The position numbers and the translations under genes are program-made. A model generated the notes under the pieces. That model was not told where the DNA came from. It saw only the letters and a program-made list of their open reading frames with translations, and made no database searches. From Aminomonas paucivorans DSM 12260 (lineage in GTDB: Bacteria > Synergistota > Synergistia > Synergistales > Synergistaceae): a stretch of 64,000 nucleotides of DNA. The stretch covers positions 434,001 through 498,000 of the forward strand of contig NZ_CM001022.1 in the NCBI RefSeq assembly GCF_000165795.1, read 5' to 3'. Below are positions 43,591-53,421 of this stretch, in pieces; position 1 is the stretch's first letter; each line of letters starts with the position of its first letter.

Positions 43591-43620
43591 AGGATACTGC
43601 GATAATGTAAAAATCGTCAA
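43591..43620 (-). promoter_or_regulatory. Promoter of the tandem TrpR-like genes
   Basis: Minus strand TTGACG (43615-43620), an 18-bp spacer and TATCCT (43591-43596), within an unusually AT-rich 90-bp patch (43570-43650). The leader would be about 105 nt. Confidence 0.55.
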
Positions 43621-43704
43621 CTATTGTTATCGTGAAATAAAACATGCCCCCTAGGGATTTTTCCTCGGGGAGAGGAAGGGATCTGAGGGGGGAGACACAG
43701 AAGT

Positions 43705-43730
43705 GCCCCCCGGGCTGCGGCCCGGGGGGC
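43705..43730 (-). terminator. Hairpin terminator after tdh
   Basis: An 11-bp stem (43705-43715 with 43720-43730), loop TGCG. In the minus direction ACTTCTGTG follows; no true U-run. Confidence 0.65.
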
Positions 43731-43761
43731 TCGGGAGAGGCGGGTCCGCCGGCCGCTTTGC

Positions 43762-44718
43762 CTAGGCCGCCACGCCCAGCTTGGCCGAGACCCGTTCCAG
43801 CATGTCCCGGGTCATGGCGTCCAGGTCATACCGGGGCGCGAAACCCCACTCCTCCCGGGCGGCGGAGCAGTCCAGGGAGTCAGGCCAGGATTCGGCGATG
43901 CCCTGGCGTAGGGGGTCCACGGCGTAGTCCAGGGTGAAGGAGGGCAGCACCCGGCGGATGGAGGCGGCGATTCCCTCGGGGTCGAAGCTCATGGCGGAGA
44001 TGTTGAAGGCGTTGCGGTGCGCCAGCCGGGCGGGGTCCGCCTCCAGGAGGCGCACCACCGCGTCCAGGGCGTCGGGCATGTACATCATGTCCATGAAGGT
44101 GCCCGGGGCGATGAAGCTGGTGTAGCGGCCCGTGCGCACCGCGTCGTAGTAGATGTGCACCGCGTAGTCCGTGGTGCCGCCCCCGGGGAGGGCCTGGTGG
44201 CTGATGAGGCCGGGGAAGCGCAGCCCTCGGGTGTCCATGCCGAACTTGAGGTGGTAGTAGTCGCAGAGCAGCTCCAGGGTCACCTTGGCCACCCCGTAGA
44301 TCGTGGTGGGACGTTGGAGGGTGTCCTGGGGGGTGTCCCGGTGGGGCGTGGAGGGACCGAAGGCGGCGATGGAGCTGGGGAGGAAGAAGGTCGTTCCCCG
44401 CTCCCGGGCCGCCTCCAGGGCGGCCACGGAGCCGTTGACGTTCACGTCCCAGGCCAGGGCCACCTGGTCCTCTCCCTTGGCGGAGAGGATCCCCGCCAGG
44501 TGGATCAGGGTGTCCGCCCGGAAGGAGCCCAGGAGGTCCGAGAAGGCCCGGCCGTCCCGCACGTCCAGGGGGGCGAAGGGACCTCCCTCAAAGACCGGAC
44601 CGGCGAGGGGGCGCAGGTCCGTGGCCAGGACGTTCTCCGAGCCGTAGAGGCCCCGCAGGTGGGGCACCAGCTCCGATCCGATCTGCCCTCCCGCGCCGGT
44701 GACCACGATGCGCTTCAT
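43762..44718 (-). CDS. tdh: L-threonine 3-dehydrogenase, SDR/epimerase type
   Basis: A 318-residue extended-SDR enzyme oxidising L-threonine to 2-amino-3-ketobutyrate with NAD. It has [42 protein letters not shown] with the catalytic Ser/Thr, [13 protein letters not shown] with Tyr/Lys, and [25 protein letters not shown], the block specific for this GalE-like threonine dehydrogenase. It overlaps kbl by four bases (ATGA), which settles its role: the two enzymes cut threonine to glycine and acetyl-CoA. Confidence 0.94.
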   Translation of the reverse strand: MKRIVVTGAGGQIGSELVPHLRGLYGSENVLATDLRPLAGPVFEGGPFAPLDVRDGRAFSDLLGSFRADTLIHLAGILSAKGEDQVALAWDVNVNGSVAALEAARERGTTFFLPSSIAAFGPSTPHRDTPQDTLQRPTTIYGVAKVTLELLCDYYHLKFGMDTRGLRFPGLISHQALPGGGTTDYAVHIYYDAVRTGRYTSFIAPGTFMDMMYMPDALDAVVRLLEADPARLAHRNAFNISAMSFDPEGIAASIRRVLPSFTLDYAVDPLRQGIAESWPDSLDCSAAREEWGFAPRYDLDAMTRDMLERVSAKLGVAA

Positions 44719-45890
44719 CGCAGCAGCCCCATTTCCCGCCCCACGGAGGCGAAGGTGTCCACGGCGAACCGCAGGTCCTCTCGGGAGTGGGCGGCGGAGA
44801 CCATGACCCGGATCCGGGCGGTGCCCCGGGGCACCGTGGGAAAGACGATGGCGGTGGCGAAGATCCCCGCCTCGAAGAGCTTGGCGCTGAAGGTCTTGGC
44901 GTCGGAGGCCTCCCCCAGGATGACCGGGGTGATGGGGGTCTCGCTGTGCCCCGTGTCGAAGCCCAGGGCGGAAAGCTCCTTCTTGAGGAAGCGCCCGTTG
45001 TCCCAAAGCCGGGTCACCAGCTCGTCGCTTTCCTCCAGGATCTCCACCGCCGCCAGGTTGGCCGCCACGTCGGGGATCGTGAGGGCGCTGCTGAAGAGGT
45101 TGGGCCGGGCCTTCTGGCGCAGGTAGTCCACCAGCACCGCGCTGCCTGCGGCGATGCCTCCCATGACCCCGAAGGCCTTGGAGAGGGTGCCCACCTCCAC
45201 GTCCACCCGGCCGTGGAGGCCGAAGTGGTCCACGATGCCCCGGCCGCCCCGGCCCAGGACCCCTTCCCCGTGGGCGTCGTCCACCACCAGGATGACCCCG
45301 TGGGCCTCGCAGAGTTCCACGATCTCCGGCAGCCTGGCCACGTCCCCGTCCATGGAGAAGACCCCGTCGGTGACCAGCAGCTTGCGCCCCGGAGCGTCCC
45401 GGTGCTCCTCCAGCTTCGCCTTCAGGTCGTCCATGTCCGAGTGGGCGTAGCGCACCACCGGGGCCTTGGAGAGCTTGCAGGCGTCGATGATGGAGGCGTG
45501 GTTGAGGGCGTCGCTGAAGATCCGGTCCTCCGCCGCCGGAGCCAGGGTGGGGATGGTCGCCAGGTTGGCGCAGAAGCCCGACTGCACCAGGATGGCCGCC
45601 TCCGCCCCCTTGAAGGCCGCCAGCTTGCGCTCCAGCTCCAGGTGGGGGCTCATGGTGCCCGCGATGGTGCGCACCGCCCCGGGCCCCACGCCGAATCGAT
45701 CCACGTACTCCTTGGTCTTGGCCACCACCCGGGGGTGGTTGCACAGCCCCAGGTAGTTGTTGGAGCACAGGTTCAGGACCTTCCGTCCTTCGATGGTCAC
45801 CCAGGCCCCCTGGGGGCTCTCCAGGGTCCGGATGGTGCCGTAGAGCCCTCCCTGCTTCATGGCCTCCAGTTCCTCCGCCAGAAACTGCAT
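44715..45890 (-). CDS. kbl: 2-amino-3-ketobutyrate CoA ligase (glycine acetyltransferase)
   Basis: A 391-residue PLP enzyme of the alpha-oxoamine synthase family. It has [60 protein letters not shown], and the cofactor Lys in [15 protein letters not shown]. It cleaves 2-amino-3-ketobutyrate with CoA to glycine and acetyl-CoA. First gene of the kbl-tdh pair, with a strong promoter upstream and a GntR-type regulator divergent from it. Confidence 0.96.
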   Translation of the reverse strand: MQFLAEELEAMKQGGLYGTIRTLESPQGAWVTIEGRKVLNLCSNNYLGLCNHPRVVAKTKEYVDRFGVGPGAVRTIAGTMSPHLELERKLAAFKGAEAAILVQSGFCANLATIPTLAPAAEDRIFSDALNHASIIDACKLSKAPVVRYAHSDMDDLKAKLEEHRDAPGRKLLVTDGVFSMDGDVARLPEIVELCEAHGVILVVDDAHGEGVLGRGGRGIVDHFGLHGRVDVEVGTLSKAFGVMGGIAAGSAVLVDYLRQKARPNLFSSALTIPDVAANLAAVEILEESDELVTRLWDNGRFLKKELSALGFDTGHSETPITPVILGEASDAKTFSAKLFEAGIFATAIVFPTVPRGTARIRVMVSAAHSREDLRFAVDTFASVGREMGLLR

Positions 45891-45942
45891 GGAAACCGCC
45901 GTGGCAATCCCCTCCTCGGGAAGATGACGTTGGGTTTTGTTT

Positions 45943-45972
45943 AGTATGGTGAAGCACGACGATCCCTGTCAA
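45943..45972 (-). promoter_or_regulatory. Promoter of the kbl-tdh operon
   Basis: Minus strand consensus TTGACA (45967-45972), an 18-bp spacer and CATACT (45943-45948). Two direct copies of TATAATC (45978-45984 and 45998-46004, 20 bp apart) lie just upstream of the -35 and may bind the divergent GntR-type regulator. Confidence 0.7.
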
Positions 45973-46046
45973 CGGAGTATAATCTGGGCGGTTTTCCTAT
46001 AATCCGAAGGTGGAAGAATATATTCTCCGGGAGAGGAGGCGGTCGT

Positions 46047-46739
46047 GTGGAACAGAACCTGACCCTGGAGGAACTGGCGGCGCGCATGGGCGGGGACAGC
46101 ACCGCCCCCTACTTCATCGCCGGGGTGCTGCGGGAGGCCATCTACCGGGGGGTCCTCCCGGAAGGGCAGCCCCTTCACCAGGCCCAACTGGCCCTTCGGT
46201 TGGGGGTGAGCCCCATCCCCCTGCGGGAGGCCCTGCGGCTTTTGGAGACGGAGGGGCTGGTGAGCTTTCAGGGCTACCGGGGAGCCATGGTGACCGCCCT
46301 GTCGGTGGAGGAGGCCCAGGAACTCTACGAGATGGTGGCGGCCCTGGAGACGAACCTGCTGCGCATCGCCTTCCCCCGCATCACCCGGCGCATCCTGGAG
46401 GACGCCGCCCGCACCCTGGATCAGATGGAGGCGGAAGGGGACTGCATCCGTTGGCGGGACCTGAACCAGGTGTTCCACAACCTGTTCTATGAGCCCGCGG
46501 ACCGCCCCCTGACCCTGGACATGCTGGCCCGGCTGCGCCAGAAGACGGACCGGAACATCCGGCAGCACCTGGTCTCCATGAGGGAGGAGTCCCAGCGCCA
46601 GCATCGGGGGATCCTGGCGGCGGTGGAGGCCCGGGACCTGCCCCGGGCGCTGGAGGCCCTGGGGGAGCACCTGGCCTACACCTCCAACGACCTGCAGTCC
46701 TACATGCGTCTGGAGGAGGGGGCGAAGAAGCGCCGCTGA
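46047..46739 (+). CDS. GntR-family regulator with FCD ligand domain
   Basis: A 230-residue regulator. The N-terminal winged helix has VLREAIYRGVLPEGQPLHQAQLALRLGVSPIPLREALRLLETEGLV, the GntR pattern; the C-terminal all-helical FCD domain has metal/ligand-binding Asp/His positions (MVAALETNLLRIA, LNQVFHNLFY, RQHRGILAAVEARD). FCD members bind small organic or amino acids. The GTG start has AGGAGG seven bases upstream. Being divergent from kbl-tdh it is the likely regulator of threonine breakdown. Confidence 0.9.
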   Translation: MEQNLTLEELAARMGGDSTAPYFIAGVLREAIYRGVLPEGQPLHQAQLALRLGVSPIPLREALRLLETEGLVSFQGYRGAMVTALSVEEAQELYEMVAALETNLLRIAFPRITRRILEDAARTLDQMEAEGDCIRWRDLNQVFHNLFYEPADRPLTLDMLARLRQKTDRNIRQHLVSMREESQRQHRGILAAVEARDLPRALEALGEHLAYTSNDLQSYMRLEEGAKKRR

Positions 46740-46776
46740 CGGGAGGGGGCGGAGGGTTTCTCCCCCGCCGGAACGA

Positions 46777-46808
46777 GACGAGCCCCCGGGAAACCCCGGG
46801 GGCTCGTC
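46777..46808. terminator. Bidirectional hairpin between convergent genes
   Basis: A 14-bp perfect stem (46777-46790 with 46795-46808), loop AAAC. It lies between the GntR gene (plus) and a chemoreceptor (minus) and lacks a U-tract on both sides. Confidence 0.7.
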
Positions 46809-46832
46809 TGGATGAAGAGGATCGGGGAGGAC

Positions 46833-49007
46833 CTAGCCCCGAAGGGCCTTGGGGGTCTCGTCCCCCCCCACCCGGAACCGGGCCAGCTCGTCCTTCAGCC
46901 GCAGGGCCCCCTCGGCGAGGCGCTGGGATTCCTGGGCCACCTGTTCCGAGGCCCGGGCGGTCTCGTCGGTGGAGTGCTGGATGGAGGAGAGGGTCTCCAC
47001 CACCTGCACGGTGGACTTGGTGGCCTGGTCGATCCCCGAGGCCATCTCCCCGGCGGCGGCGGCCTGCTCCTCCGACGTGGCGGCGATGTTCTGCATGGCC
47101 TCGTCCACCTTGGCGATCTGGGACAGGGCCTCGGTGAGGCGTCCCTGGGTCTCCTGGGCCCGGCGCACCGTCGCCTCCATCACCTTTTCCGCCTGGCTCG
47201 TCACGTCCAGGGAGCCCTGGGTCTCCGCCTTCAGGGAGCCGATGAGCTGTTCCACCTCTTTGGCGGCCCCGGCGGACTCCTCCGCCAGCTTGCGCACCTC
47301 CTCCGCCACCACCGCGAAGCCCCGGCCGGCCTCCCCCGCCCGGGCCGCCTCGATGGCGGCGTTCAGGGCCAGCAGGTTGGTCTGGTCCGCGATGCCCCGG
47401 ATGGTGGCCACGAAGCCGGAGATGGAGTCCACCGAATCGGCCACCTTGTGCATCCGCTGCACCGAGTCCTGGGTCTTGCGGCCGATGTCCCCGATGGCCT
47501 GCACCAGCCCGTTCACCTGGTCCGTCGCCTGCTCCGAGAGGGCGGTGGTGCGCCCCGAGGCCTCCGCCCCGTCGGAGGCGGCGTGGGCGGCGCTGGAGGC
47601 CCCGGAGCTGACCTCCTCGATCCCCGCGTTGGTCTCCTGCAGGGCGGCGGAGTTGGACTCCGAGAGCCCCATCACGTGGTCCACCGAGGCCTTCACCTCT
47701 TCCATGGAGGCCACGGACTCCTGGGACAGGGCCGCCAGAGACTCGGCGGAGGAGGTGAACTGGGAGGATTCCCGCTCCAGGGTGCGCACCATGCGGGTCA
47801 CCGCCTCCTGCATCCTCCCCATGGCCCGGGTCATGTCGCCGATCTCGTCCCGGTAGTCCATCAGCCAGGCCCGGGAGGGGTCGTAGGTGAAGTCCAGGTC
47901 GCCGAAGCGTTCCAGCACCGCGGAGGTCTCCCGGATGGGGTGCACGATGCGCCGCACCAGAAACACCACCACCACCCCCATGAAGAGCAGCCCCGCCAGG
48001 GCGCTTAAGGCGATGTTCCGGGTCAGTGCCCGGGATTCCGCCTTGATGGTGCCCATGGGGACCAGCACGGAAAGGGACCAGGGGGTCTTGGATTCTCCCA
48101 GGGAGAGGGGCACGTGGACCTTGAAGGTCTCGTCCTTCAGGGCCAGGGAGTAGTCGAAGAGGGTGAAGTTCCTGCCCTCCCGGATGTTCTTCAGGATGGT
48201 GTCCAGGTTCTGGATCTTCCCCTTCCCCACCTCCGCCAGGGATTTGCCCACCAGCTCCGGGCTGGGGCTGCCTACGAAGATCCCGGAGTTGGAGAAGAGG
48301 GTCCCCGTCCCGGTGCCCATCACCCGCAGGTTCTGGACCAGGGCCTGGATCTCCGAGAGGTCGATGTCGATGCCCGTCACCCCTGCCACCCGGCCGTCCA
48401 CCCGGATGGGGACGCAGAGGCTGGTGATGAGCTTTTCGTCTTCCTTGCTGCCTGTGTAGGAGTAGAGGTAGGGCTCCATCACCGCCTCCTCCCCGGACCG
48501 GAGGGGGATGCGGTACCAGGCCCCTTCGGCGTCGCTTTCCAGCATGGCCTCGGTGATGTCGTAGTTCCGCTTGGCCGCGCTGCCCTCCTTGAGGAAGGTG
48601 GCCATGAAGCGTCCCTTCTCCTTGTAGCCCTCCCGGCTCACGAACTCCCCGTCCTTGCCGTCGAAGGCGTCGGGCTCGAAGACCACCCAGGTGGTCAGGG
48701 CTCCGGGGGTGGTCTCCAGCACCGCTTGGAGCATCCCTAGGGCGCTGTTTCGGGCCCCCGGGGCGGCCCGGTCCATCCCCGCCAGGACCTTGGCCAGGGT
48801 GCGGGCGGCGATCTGGATCTCCTCCACCCGGGACTCGATGGCCCCTGCCTCCGCCCGGGCGGAGGCCGTCACGATCTGCTGGGCGTCCCGCAGCACCACC
48901 TGCCCGGCGTGGGTGGAGACGTAGGCGAGGATGGCCCCCAGGATGAGGGTCATGGCGGTGAGGATGGCGAGGAGAATCTTGCCTTGAAGTTTCAGCCTTT
49001 TGATCAC
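46833..49007 (-). CDS. Methyl-accepting chemotaxis protein with dCache sensor
   Basis: A 724-residue receptor. Helix 1 (about 8-31), a long periplasmic dCache (about 35-355) with an [23 protein letters not shown]-like start and [20 protein letters not shown], helix 2 ([20 protein letters not shown]), HAMP, and a full signalling domain with [20 protein letters not shown]. The GTG at 49007 is seven bases after GGAGGT; a GTG three codons earlier overlaps that site. The PYxYSY region resembles sensors for organic and amino acids. Next to a related receptor upstream, probably an old duplication. Confidence 0.93.
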   Translation of the reverse strand: MIKRLKLQGKILLAILTAMTLILGAILAYVSTHAGQVVLRDAQQIVTASARAEAGAIESRVEEIQIAARTLAKVLAGMDRAAPGARNSALGMLQAVLETTPGALTTWVVFEPDAFDGKDGEFVSREGYKEKGRFMATFLKEGSAAKRNYDITEAMLESDAEGAWYRIPLRSGEEAVMEPYLYSYTGSKEDEKLITSLCVPIRVDGRVAGVTGIDIDLSEIQALVQNLRVMGTGTGTLFSNSGIFVGSPSPELVGKSLAEVGKGKIQNLDTILKNIREGRNFTLFDYSLALKDETFKVHVPLSLGESKTPWSLSVLVPMGTIKAESRALTRNIALSALAGLLFMGVVVVFLVRRIVHPIRETSAVLERFGDLDFTYDPSRAWLMDYRDEIGDMTRAMGRMQEAVTRMVRTLERESSQFTSSAESLAALSQESVASMEEVKASVDHVMGLSESNSAALQETNAGIEEVSSGASSAAHAASDGAEASGRTTALSEQATDQVNGLVQAIGDIGRKTQDSVQRMHKVADSVDSISGFVATIRGIADQTNLLALNAAIEAARAGEAGRGFAVVAEEVRKLAEESAGAAKEVEQLIGSLKAETQGSLDVTSQAEKVMEATVRRAQETQGRLTEALSQIAKVDEAMQNIAATSEEQAAAAGEMASGIDQATKSTVQVVETLSSIQHSTDETARASEQVAQESQRLAEGALRLKDELARFRVGGDETPKALRG

Positions 49008-49134
49008 GAGACACACCTCCGTAGGAATGGATCAAGGGAATGAAGTCGATCCTAAATTAAATCAAAGGATACGCCATCCCCTCTCTCGCGTCAATGCGCC
49101 GTGGAGGAGCGTCTCGGGCCTTCTGGGGCGGGGT

Positions 49135-49164
49135 GGGAGGCCCCGGTTGGTGCCGGGGCCTCCC
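49135..49164 (-). terminator. Hairpin after the upstream chemoreceptor gene
   Basis: A 12-bp perfect stem (49135-49146 with 49153-49164) with loop TTGGTG lies 24 bp past the stop of the gene at 49188-51398. No U-tract follows. Confidence 0.65.
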
Positions 49165-49187
49165 GGAGAGATCGGGAAAGATCGGGG

Positions 49188-51398
49188 TCAGCGTGACGCG
49201 GGGAGGGGAAGGGGGGGGGTGCGCAGGGAGGGAGGGGTGCCGGCGGTCAGGGAGGGGGCCGCATCCAGGCGGAACCGTTGGAGCAGTTCCCGGAGGGTTC
49301 CCGACCCTGCGGCGAGGCTCTGGGATTCCAGGGTCACCTGTTCTGCCGCCTCGGTGGTGTCTCGGGCGGAGAGGGCGATGCTCTCCAGGGTCCGGGCCAC
49401 CTCTTCGGTGGTCTGGGCCACCTGGTCGATGGAGGCGGCCATCTGCTGGCTGGAGGCGGCCTGTTCCTGGGAGCTGGAGGACAGGTGCTGCACCGCCTCG
49501 TTCACCCGGTCGATCTGCTCCAGGGCGGTGCGAAGCCGTTCCGTGGCGGAAAGGGAAGAGGTCTGGAGGCTCGCCAGCAGCCCTCCCGCCTCCTGGGTCA
49601 TCCTTCGGGAATCCCGGGATTCCTCCGAGAGCTGGGCCACCAGGTCGGCGATGCGCACCGAAGCCTCCTGGCTTTCTCCCGCCAGCTTGCGCACCTCCTC
49701 CGCCACCACGGCGAAGCCCCGGCCCGAATCCCCCGCCCGGGCCGCCTCGATGGCGGCGTTGAGGGCCAGGAGGTTCGTCTGGTCGGCGATGCCCCGGATG
49801 GTGTCCACGAAGGAGCGGATGGACTGCGAGGCGCCCTCCACCCGGGCCACCCGGTCCTGAACCAGGGAGAAGCGATCCCGAAGCCCCTGGAGGTCCTGCT
49901 GGGCCCCCTCCACCCGGTCCACCGCCTCCTCGCTCAGCGCCGCGCTGTGGGCGGACGCCTCCGCCGCCTGGGAGGCGAACCGGGCCGCCTCGGAGGCGGC
50001 GGAGGCCACGTCGGAGGTCCCCGTGCGGGCGTCCTCCAGGGCTGCGGCGCTGTTCTGGGAGAGGGTCGTGGCCTGCTGCAGGGCCCTGCGGATCTCCTCC
50101 GCCGAGGCCACGGACTCCTCCGAGAGCCCCGCCAGGGCCTCCGCGGTCCCGTGGCACCGCCCCGCCTCCATCTGGAGGACCCCCATCATGTGGCTCAGGG
50201 CGCCCTGAAGCCGTCCCAGGGCGCCGGTCATCTCCCCGATCTCCCCGGTCTGGCGCCGGAGCCACGGGAGAGCCTCGTCCTGGGTGAGGTCCAGGTCCCC
50301 GAAGCGCGTCAGGGTGGCCGACAGGGCTCGCACCGGGCGCACCACCCGGCGCACCAGGAGCGTCACCACCCCTGCCAGGAGCAGGGCGCCCCCCAGGGAG
50401 ACCAGGAGGATGTCCTTCATCAGGGTGCGGGCGGGGAGGTCCACCGCGCTTAGGGGCAGCACCGCCGCCAGGCTCCAGGGGGCCAGCCCCGTCCCGGTGC
50501 GGACGGGGACGTGGATCTTCAGGGCGTCCTCCCGGAACTGGAGGGAGTAGTCCTGGCGCGTGAAGGCTCGCCCCTGGGCGATGGAGGAGAGCAGGTCGTC
50601 CAGTCCCTGGATCTTTCCCTTCCCCATCTCTTCCAGGGAGCGGCCCCGCAGCTTCGAGTCCGAATCGCTGACGAAGACCCCCCGGTTGCTGAGGAGGGAA
50701 AGCTGCCCCACTCCCAGGATGCGTTCCCGGGAGAGGGACTCGTGCAGGGCGTCCAGGTCCAGGTCCATCCCCACCAGCCCCACGGGGTGCCCCCGATCCA
50801 GGAGGGGTACCGTCAGGGTGGTCACCAGGCGGGTCTTCCCGGGCACATAGGCGTAGGAGTAGGGTTCCTGCACCGTCTCCCCCGGAGTCTCGAGTCCCTC
50901 CCGGTACCAGGCTCCCTGGACCGGATCGGCCAACATGGCCTCGGTGGTGTCGAAGGTGCGGCGGATCGTCCCGTCCAGTCGGGCGAAGGTGCCCTCGAAG
51001 CGGCCCTTTTCCCCGAAGCCCTGGGTGCGGGCGTAGGCCGCGTCCCGCCCGTCGAAGGCGTCGGGCTCCGTGACCACCCAGGCGGACAGGGCTCCCGGCG
51101 TGGCCTCCAGGGCCTGCCGCACCCGGCCCAGCGCCGCGCTCCGGGCGCCCGGAGCGGTACGATCCATCCCCTCCAGGGACCGGGCCAGGGATCGGATCGA
51201 GGCGAAGGACTCCCGGAAGTCCCCCTCCAACCGGGCCGCCGCCGCATCCGCGGCCCCCCGGGCGATGGCTCGGGCGTCCTCCCGGGCCGTGTGTCCCGCC
51301 TGGTGGGCGATCCACACCGTGCTGATCCCGCTGATCAGAAGAAAGCACCCCAGAATGCTCACAAGCAGTCGTTGCTGTAGACCCCACCGCAAGATCAC
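49188..51398 (-). CDS. Methyl-accepting chemotaxis protein with dCache sensor
   Basis: A 736-residue receptor, similar in plan to its downstream neighbour: [43 protein letters not shown] and [22 protein letters not shown] in the sensor, helix 2 near residue 345, HAMP, then a signalling domain with [20 protein letters not shown] (Asp-Ser in place of the usual Glu-Ala). The GTG start (51398) is used; a TTG two codons on is possible. An upstream 20-bp palindrome overlaps its probable -10. Confidence 0.93.
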   Translation of the reverse strand: MILRWGLQQRLLVSILGCFLLISGISTVWIAHQAGHTAREDARAIARGAADAAAARLEGDFRESFASIRSLARSLEGMDRTAPGARSAALGRVRQALEATPGALSAWVVTEPDAFDGRDAAYARTQGFGEKGRFEGTFARLDGTIRRTFDTTEAMLADPVQGAWYREGLETPGETVQEPYSYAYVPGKTRLVTTLTVPLLDRGHPVGLVGMDLDLDALHESLSRERILGVGQLSLLSNRGVFVSDSDSKLRGRSLEEMGKGKIQGLDDLLSSIAQGRAFTRQDYSLQFREDALKIHVPVRTGTGLAPWSLAAVLPLSAVDLPARTLMKDILLVSLGGALLLAGVVTLLVRRVVRPVRALSATLTRFGDLDLTQDEALPWLRRQTGEIGEMTGALGRLQGALSHMMGVLQMEAGRCHGTAEALAGLSEESVASAEEIRRALQQATTLSQNSAAALEDARTGTSDVASAASEAARFASQAAEASAHSAALSEEAVDRVEGAQQDLQGLRDRFSLVQDRVARVEGASQSIRSFVDTIRGIADQTNLLALNAAIEAARAGDSGRGFAVVAEEVRKLAGESQEASVRIADLVAQLSEESRDSRRMTQEAGGLLASLQTSSLSATERLRTALEQIDRVNEAVQHLSSSSQEQAASSQQMAASIDQVAQTTEEVARTLESIALSARDTTEAAEQVTLESQSLAAGSGTLRELLQRFRLDAAPSLTAGTPPSLRTPPLPLPASR

Positions 51399-51407
51399 AC
51401 ACCCCCT

Positions 51408-51427
51408 GTGTTTGACTATACAAACAC
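51408..51427. promoter_or_regulatory. 20-bp palindromic operator over a -10 element
   Basis: GTGTTTG-ACTATA-CAAACAC is a perfect 7+6+7 inverted repeat. On the minus strand its centre reads TATAGT, a plausible -10, so a bound regulator would control the chemoreceptor gene starting ten bases away. No matching -35 is obvious. Confidence 0.6.
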
Positions 51428-51608
51428 CCTAGCCCCCTCTCCCCCTCTCGTCAAGGGGGCCGACCCGACGGGCCGTTCCCCCCGTACAAGGGGAGGGTCC
51501 CCCCATACGGGGCAGGGGGGACGGGGTCACCGTACTCTTTCCCCGTAAGGAGGGAGTATCAACCTCTATACGGGGGCGTAAACGACTTGCGGGTCGGGGT
51601 CGAATCGG
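51428..51608. repeat. Intergenic region with repeated CCCCC(G/A)TAC motifs
   Basis: CCCCCCGTAC (51478-51487) and CCCCCCATAC (51499-51508) lie exactly 21 bp apart. Related pieces follow: CCGTAC (51530-51535), CCCCGTAA (51541-51548) and the inverted TATACGGGGG (51567-51576). No gene fits here. The spacing of two helical turns is typical of protein-binding arrays, but low-complexity G/C runs could give it by chance. Confidence 0.4.
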
Positions 51609-53249
51609 TCAGGAGGGGCGGCTTTCCGCTTCCAGGGGGAAGGTCTCGAAGAAGGCGTCCACCCCCTGGGGGTCCAGGTGGGTGCCCCGGAGGGAGCGCA
51701 GGTGTTCGTACACCCGCTCCTGGGGCCAGGCGGCGCGGTAGGGGCGGTCCGAGGACAGGGCGTCCCAGATGTCCACCACCGCGAAGAGCCGGGCGGAGCG
51801 GGGGATCTGCTCCCCCGAGATGCCCTGGGGGTAGCCCGTGCCGTCCCACCGCTCGTGGTGGCAGTAGGGGATGGACAGGGCGGGGTGCAGGTAGCGGATG
51901 GGGGAGAGCATCTCGTAGGCGAGGACGGGATGCTGCCTCATGATCGCCCACTCCTCCTCCGTCAGGGGGCCTTCCTTCAGCAGGATCCGGTCGGGGATGC
52001 CCAGCTTGCCGATGTCGTGGAGCAGCGCCCCCCGACGCAGGTGGGCCTGCTCCTCCTCCGGGAAGCCCAGGTGCCGGGCCAGGGCCAGGGTGCGCTCCGT
52101 CACCCGCAGGGTGTGTCCCTCCGTTTCCTTGTCCCGCAGGTCCATGGCGAAGGACCAGCCTTCCAGCGTCTTGTCGTAGGCCTCCGACAGCTCTTGGTGG
52201 GCCGACCGTAGGGCTCGGTCGGTCAGCCGCTTGGCCAGTTGGGATTCCTCCAGGGAAGCCAGCGTCCGGTTGATCCGACGGGCCAGGTCCCCCAGTTCGT
52301 CGTCCCCTTCCTCCGTGACTCGCCCTGCAGGGTTCTCCGTGTCCCCGATAACCCGAAGTTCCTCCTGGAACCGTTGGAGGCGGTGGATCAGGATGCGCTC
52401 CATGCCCCAGGCCGCCACTGTCCCCAAGAAGAGGGATGCCACGAGGAACACCAGGGCCATGTGGGTCAGGTTCCTCTTCGCCAGGAGGACGTGGGCCTTG
52501 TGCTGGGTGGCGCTGATCCAGAGGGAGGGGTTTCCCGTCAGGTCCTCCAGGGGGACAAAGCCCCGGTGGGCATCCTCCCCCTGGGATTCGAACCTGGCTG
52601 CAGGAGGGGCGATGTGCGGCCCCAGGGGAAGGAGGTCAAAGTGCACCTGGGTGCGTTCGCGGAGGTGCTGCAGCGCGAGGGAGTCGAGGCGGCGGACCAG
52701 CACCAGGACCCCTCGGAGCGTCCCCTGTCCCTGGGAGTTCAGGATGGGTCGCGCCGCCGCCAGGATCGTCCCCCCAGAGACCTGGAGAAGCCCCTTTATC
52801 CCTTCCCGGGGGACCCGGCTCAGGTGGAACGGCTGGCCCGGCCCTCCCAGGGCGTCCAGGCCCGGGAGCAGGGGGAGAGGGCGCACTTCCTCCGGATCGA
52901 CGGACCGGGAGAGGAGCAGGTGCCCGGAGGGATCGAAAAGGAGGAAGTCGTGGACCCGCAGGGCGGAGAGGCTGGAAGGCTCCAGGTTGTCCGCGATGTA
53001 GTCTGCCCCGAAATCCCGGAGAAAGTCGTAGGTGTCGTCCCAGAAGGCCCAGTCCGCGGCGGTGCGGTTCAGCTCCCGGGCTTCCTCCTCCAGGGCCAGG
53101 CGTACCCGCACCAGATCCTTCAGCAGGTTTGAACGGTCCAGGTTTTCCCCTTCCCGGATGGCCTGGAGGGAGGAGAACAGAAACAGCACCGTCACCAGGC
53201 TGAAAAAGGTGAAGGCGATGTTGGCGAGGGTCTTCTGGCGGATGGTCAT
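51609..53249 (-). CDS. CHASE4-HAMP-HD-GYP c-di-GMP phosphodiesterase
   Basis: A 546-residue membrane sensor. Helix 1 (about 9-30), a CHASE4 periplasmic domain with the signature TAADWAFWDDTYDFLRDFGADYIADNL, helix 2 (about 265-285), HAMP, and an HD-GYP domain with HTLRVTERTLALARHLG, LLHDIGKLGIPDRIL, RQHPVLAYEML, HHERWDGTGYPQG and DIWDALSSDRPYR. All catalytic residues are intact, so it should degrade cyclic di-GMP. The ATG at 53249 follows GGAGTG; upstream in-frame codons are not supported. It is the second HD-GYP protein of the window. Confidence 0.93.
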   Translation of the reverse strand: MTIRQKTLANIAFTFFSLVTVLFLFSSLQAIREGENLDRSNLLKDLVRVRLALEEEARELNRTAADWAFWDDTYDFLRDFGADYIADNLEPSSLSALRVHDFLLFDPSGHLLLSRSVDPEEVRPLPLLPGLDALGGPGQPFHLSRVPREGIKGLLQVSGGTILAAARPILNSQGQGTLRGVLVLVRRLDSLALQHLRERTQVHFDLLPLGPHIAPPAARFESQGEDAHRGFVPLEDLTGNPSLWISATQHKAHVLLAKRNLTHMALVFLVASLFLGTVAAWGMERILIHRLQRFQEELRVIGDTENPAGRVTEEGDDELGDLARRINRTLASLEESQLAKRLTDRALRSAHQELSEAYDKTLEGWSFAMDLRDKETEGHTLRVTERTLALARHLGFPEEEQAHLRRGALLHDIGKLGIPDRILLKEGPLTEEEWAIMRQHPVLAYEMLSPIRYLHPALSIPYCHHERWDGTGYPQGISGEQIPRSARLFAVVDIWDALSSDRPYRAAWPQERVYEHLRSLRGTHLDPQGVDAFFETFPLEAESRPS

Positions 53250-53368
53250 GTCATCACTCCGATGGGATGAGGGGCATGAAAGATGCCATGACTCTACCAT
53301 GGGAAGGGGAGACAACGAAGTAACATTTCAAACACGGCAACCCGAGGGGAACCGTCGCGGGGGGCGAA

Positions 53369-53404
53369 CCCCGGCCCCCGCCCGGGGAAGGGCAGGGGCC
53401 GGGG
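53369..53404 (-). terminator. Hairpin after glnS
   Basis: CCCCGGCCCC (53369-53378) pairs with GGGGCCGGGG (53395-53404) around a 16-nt loop, 18 bp past the glnS stop. No U-tract. Confidence 0.5.
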
Positions 53405-53421
53405 GCGTTCGGGGGACGGGT

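Noticed and set aside
51478-51576. CRISPR array
   Set aside because: Motifs are only about 10 bp, differ among themselves and have no regular 30-40 bp spacers; no cas genes in the window.
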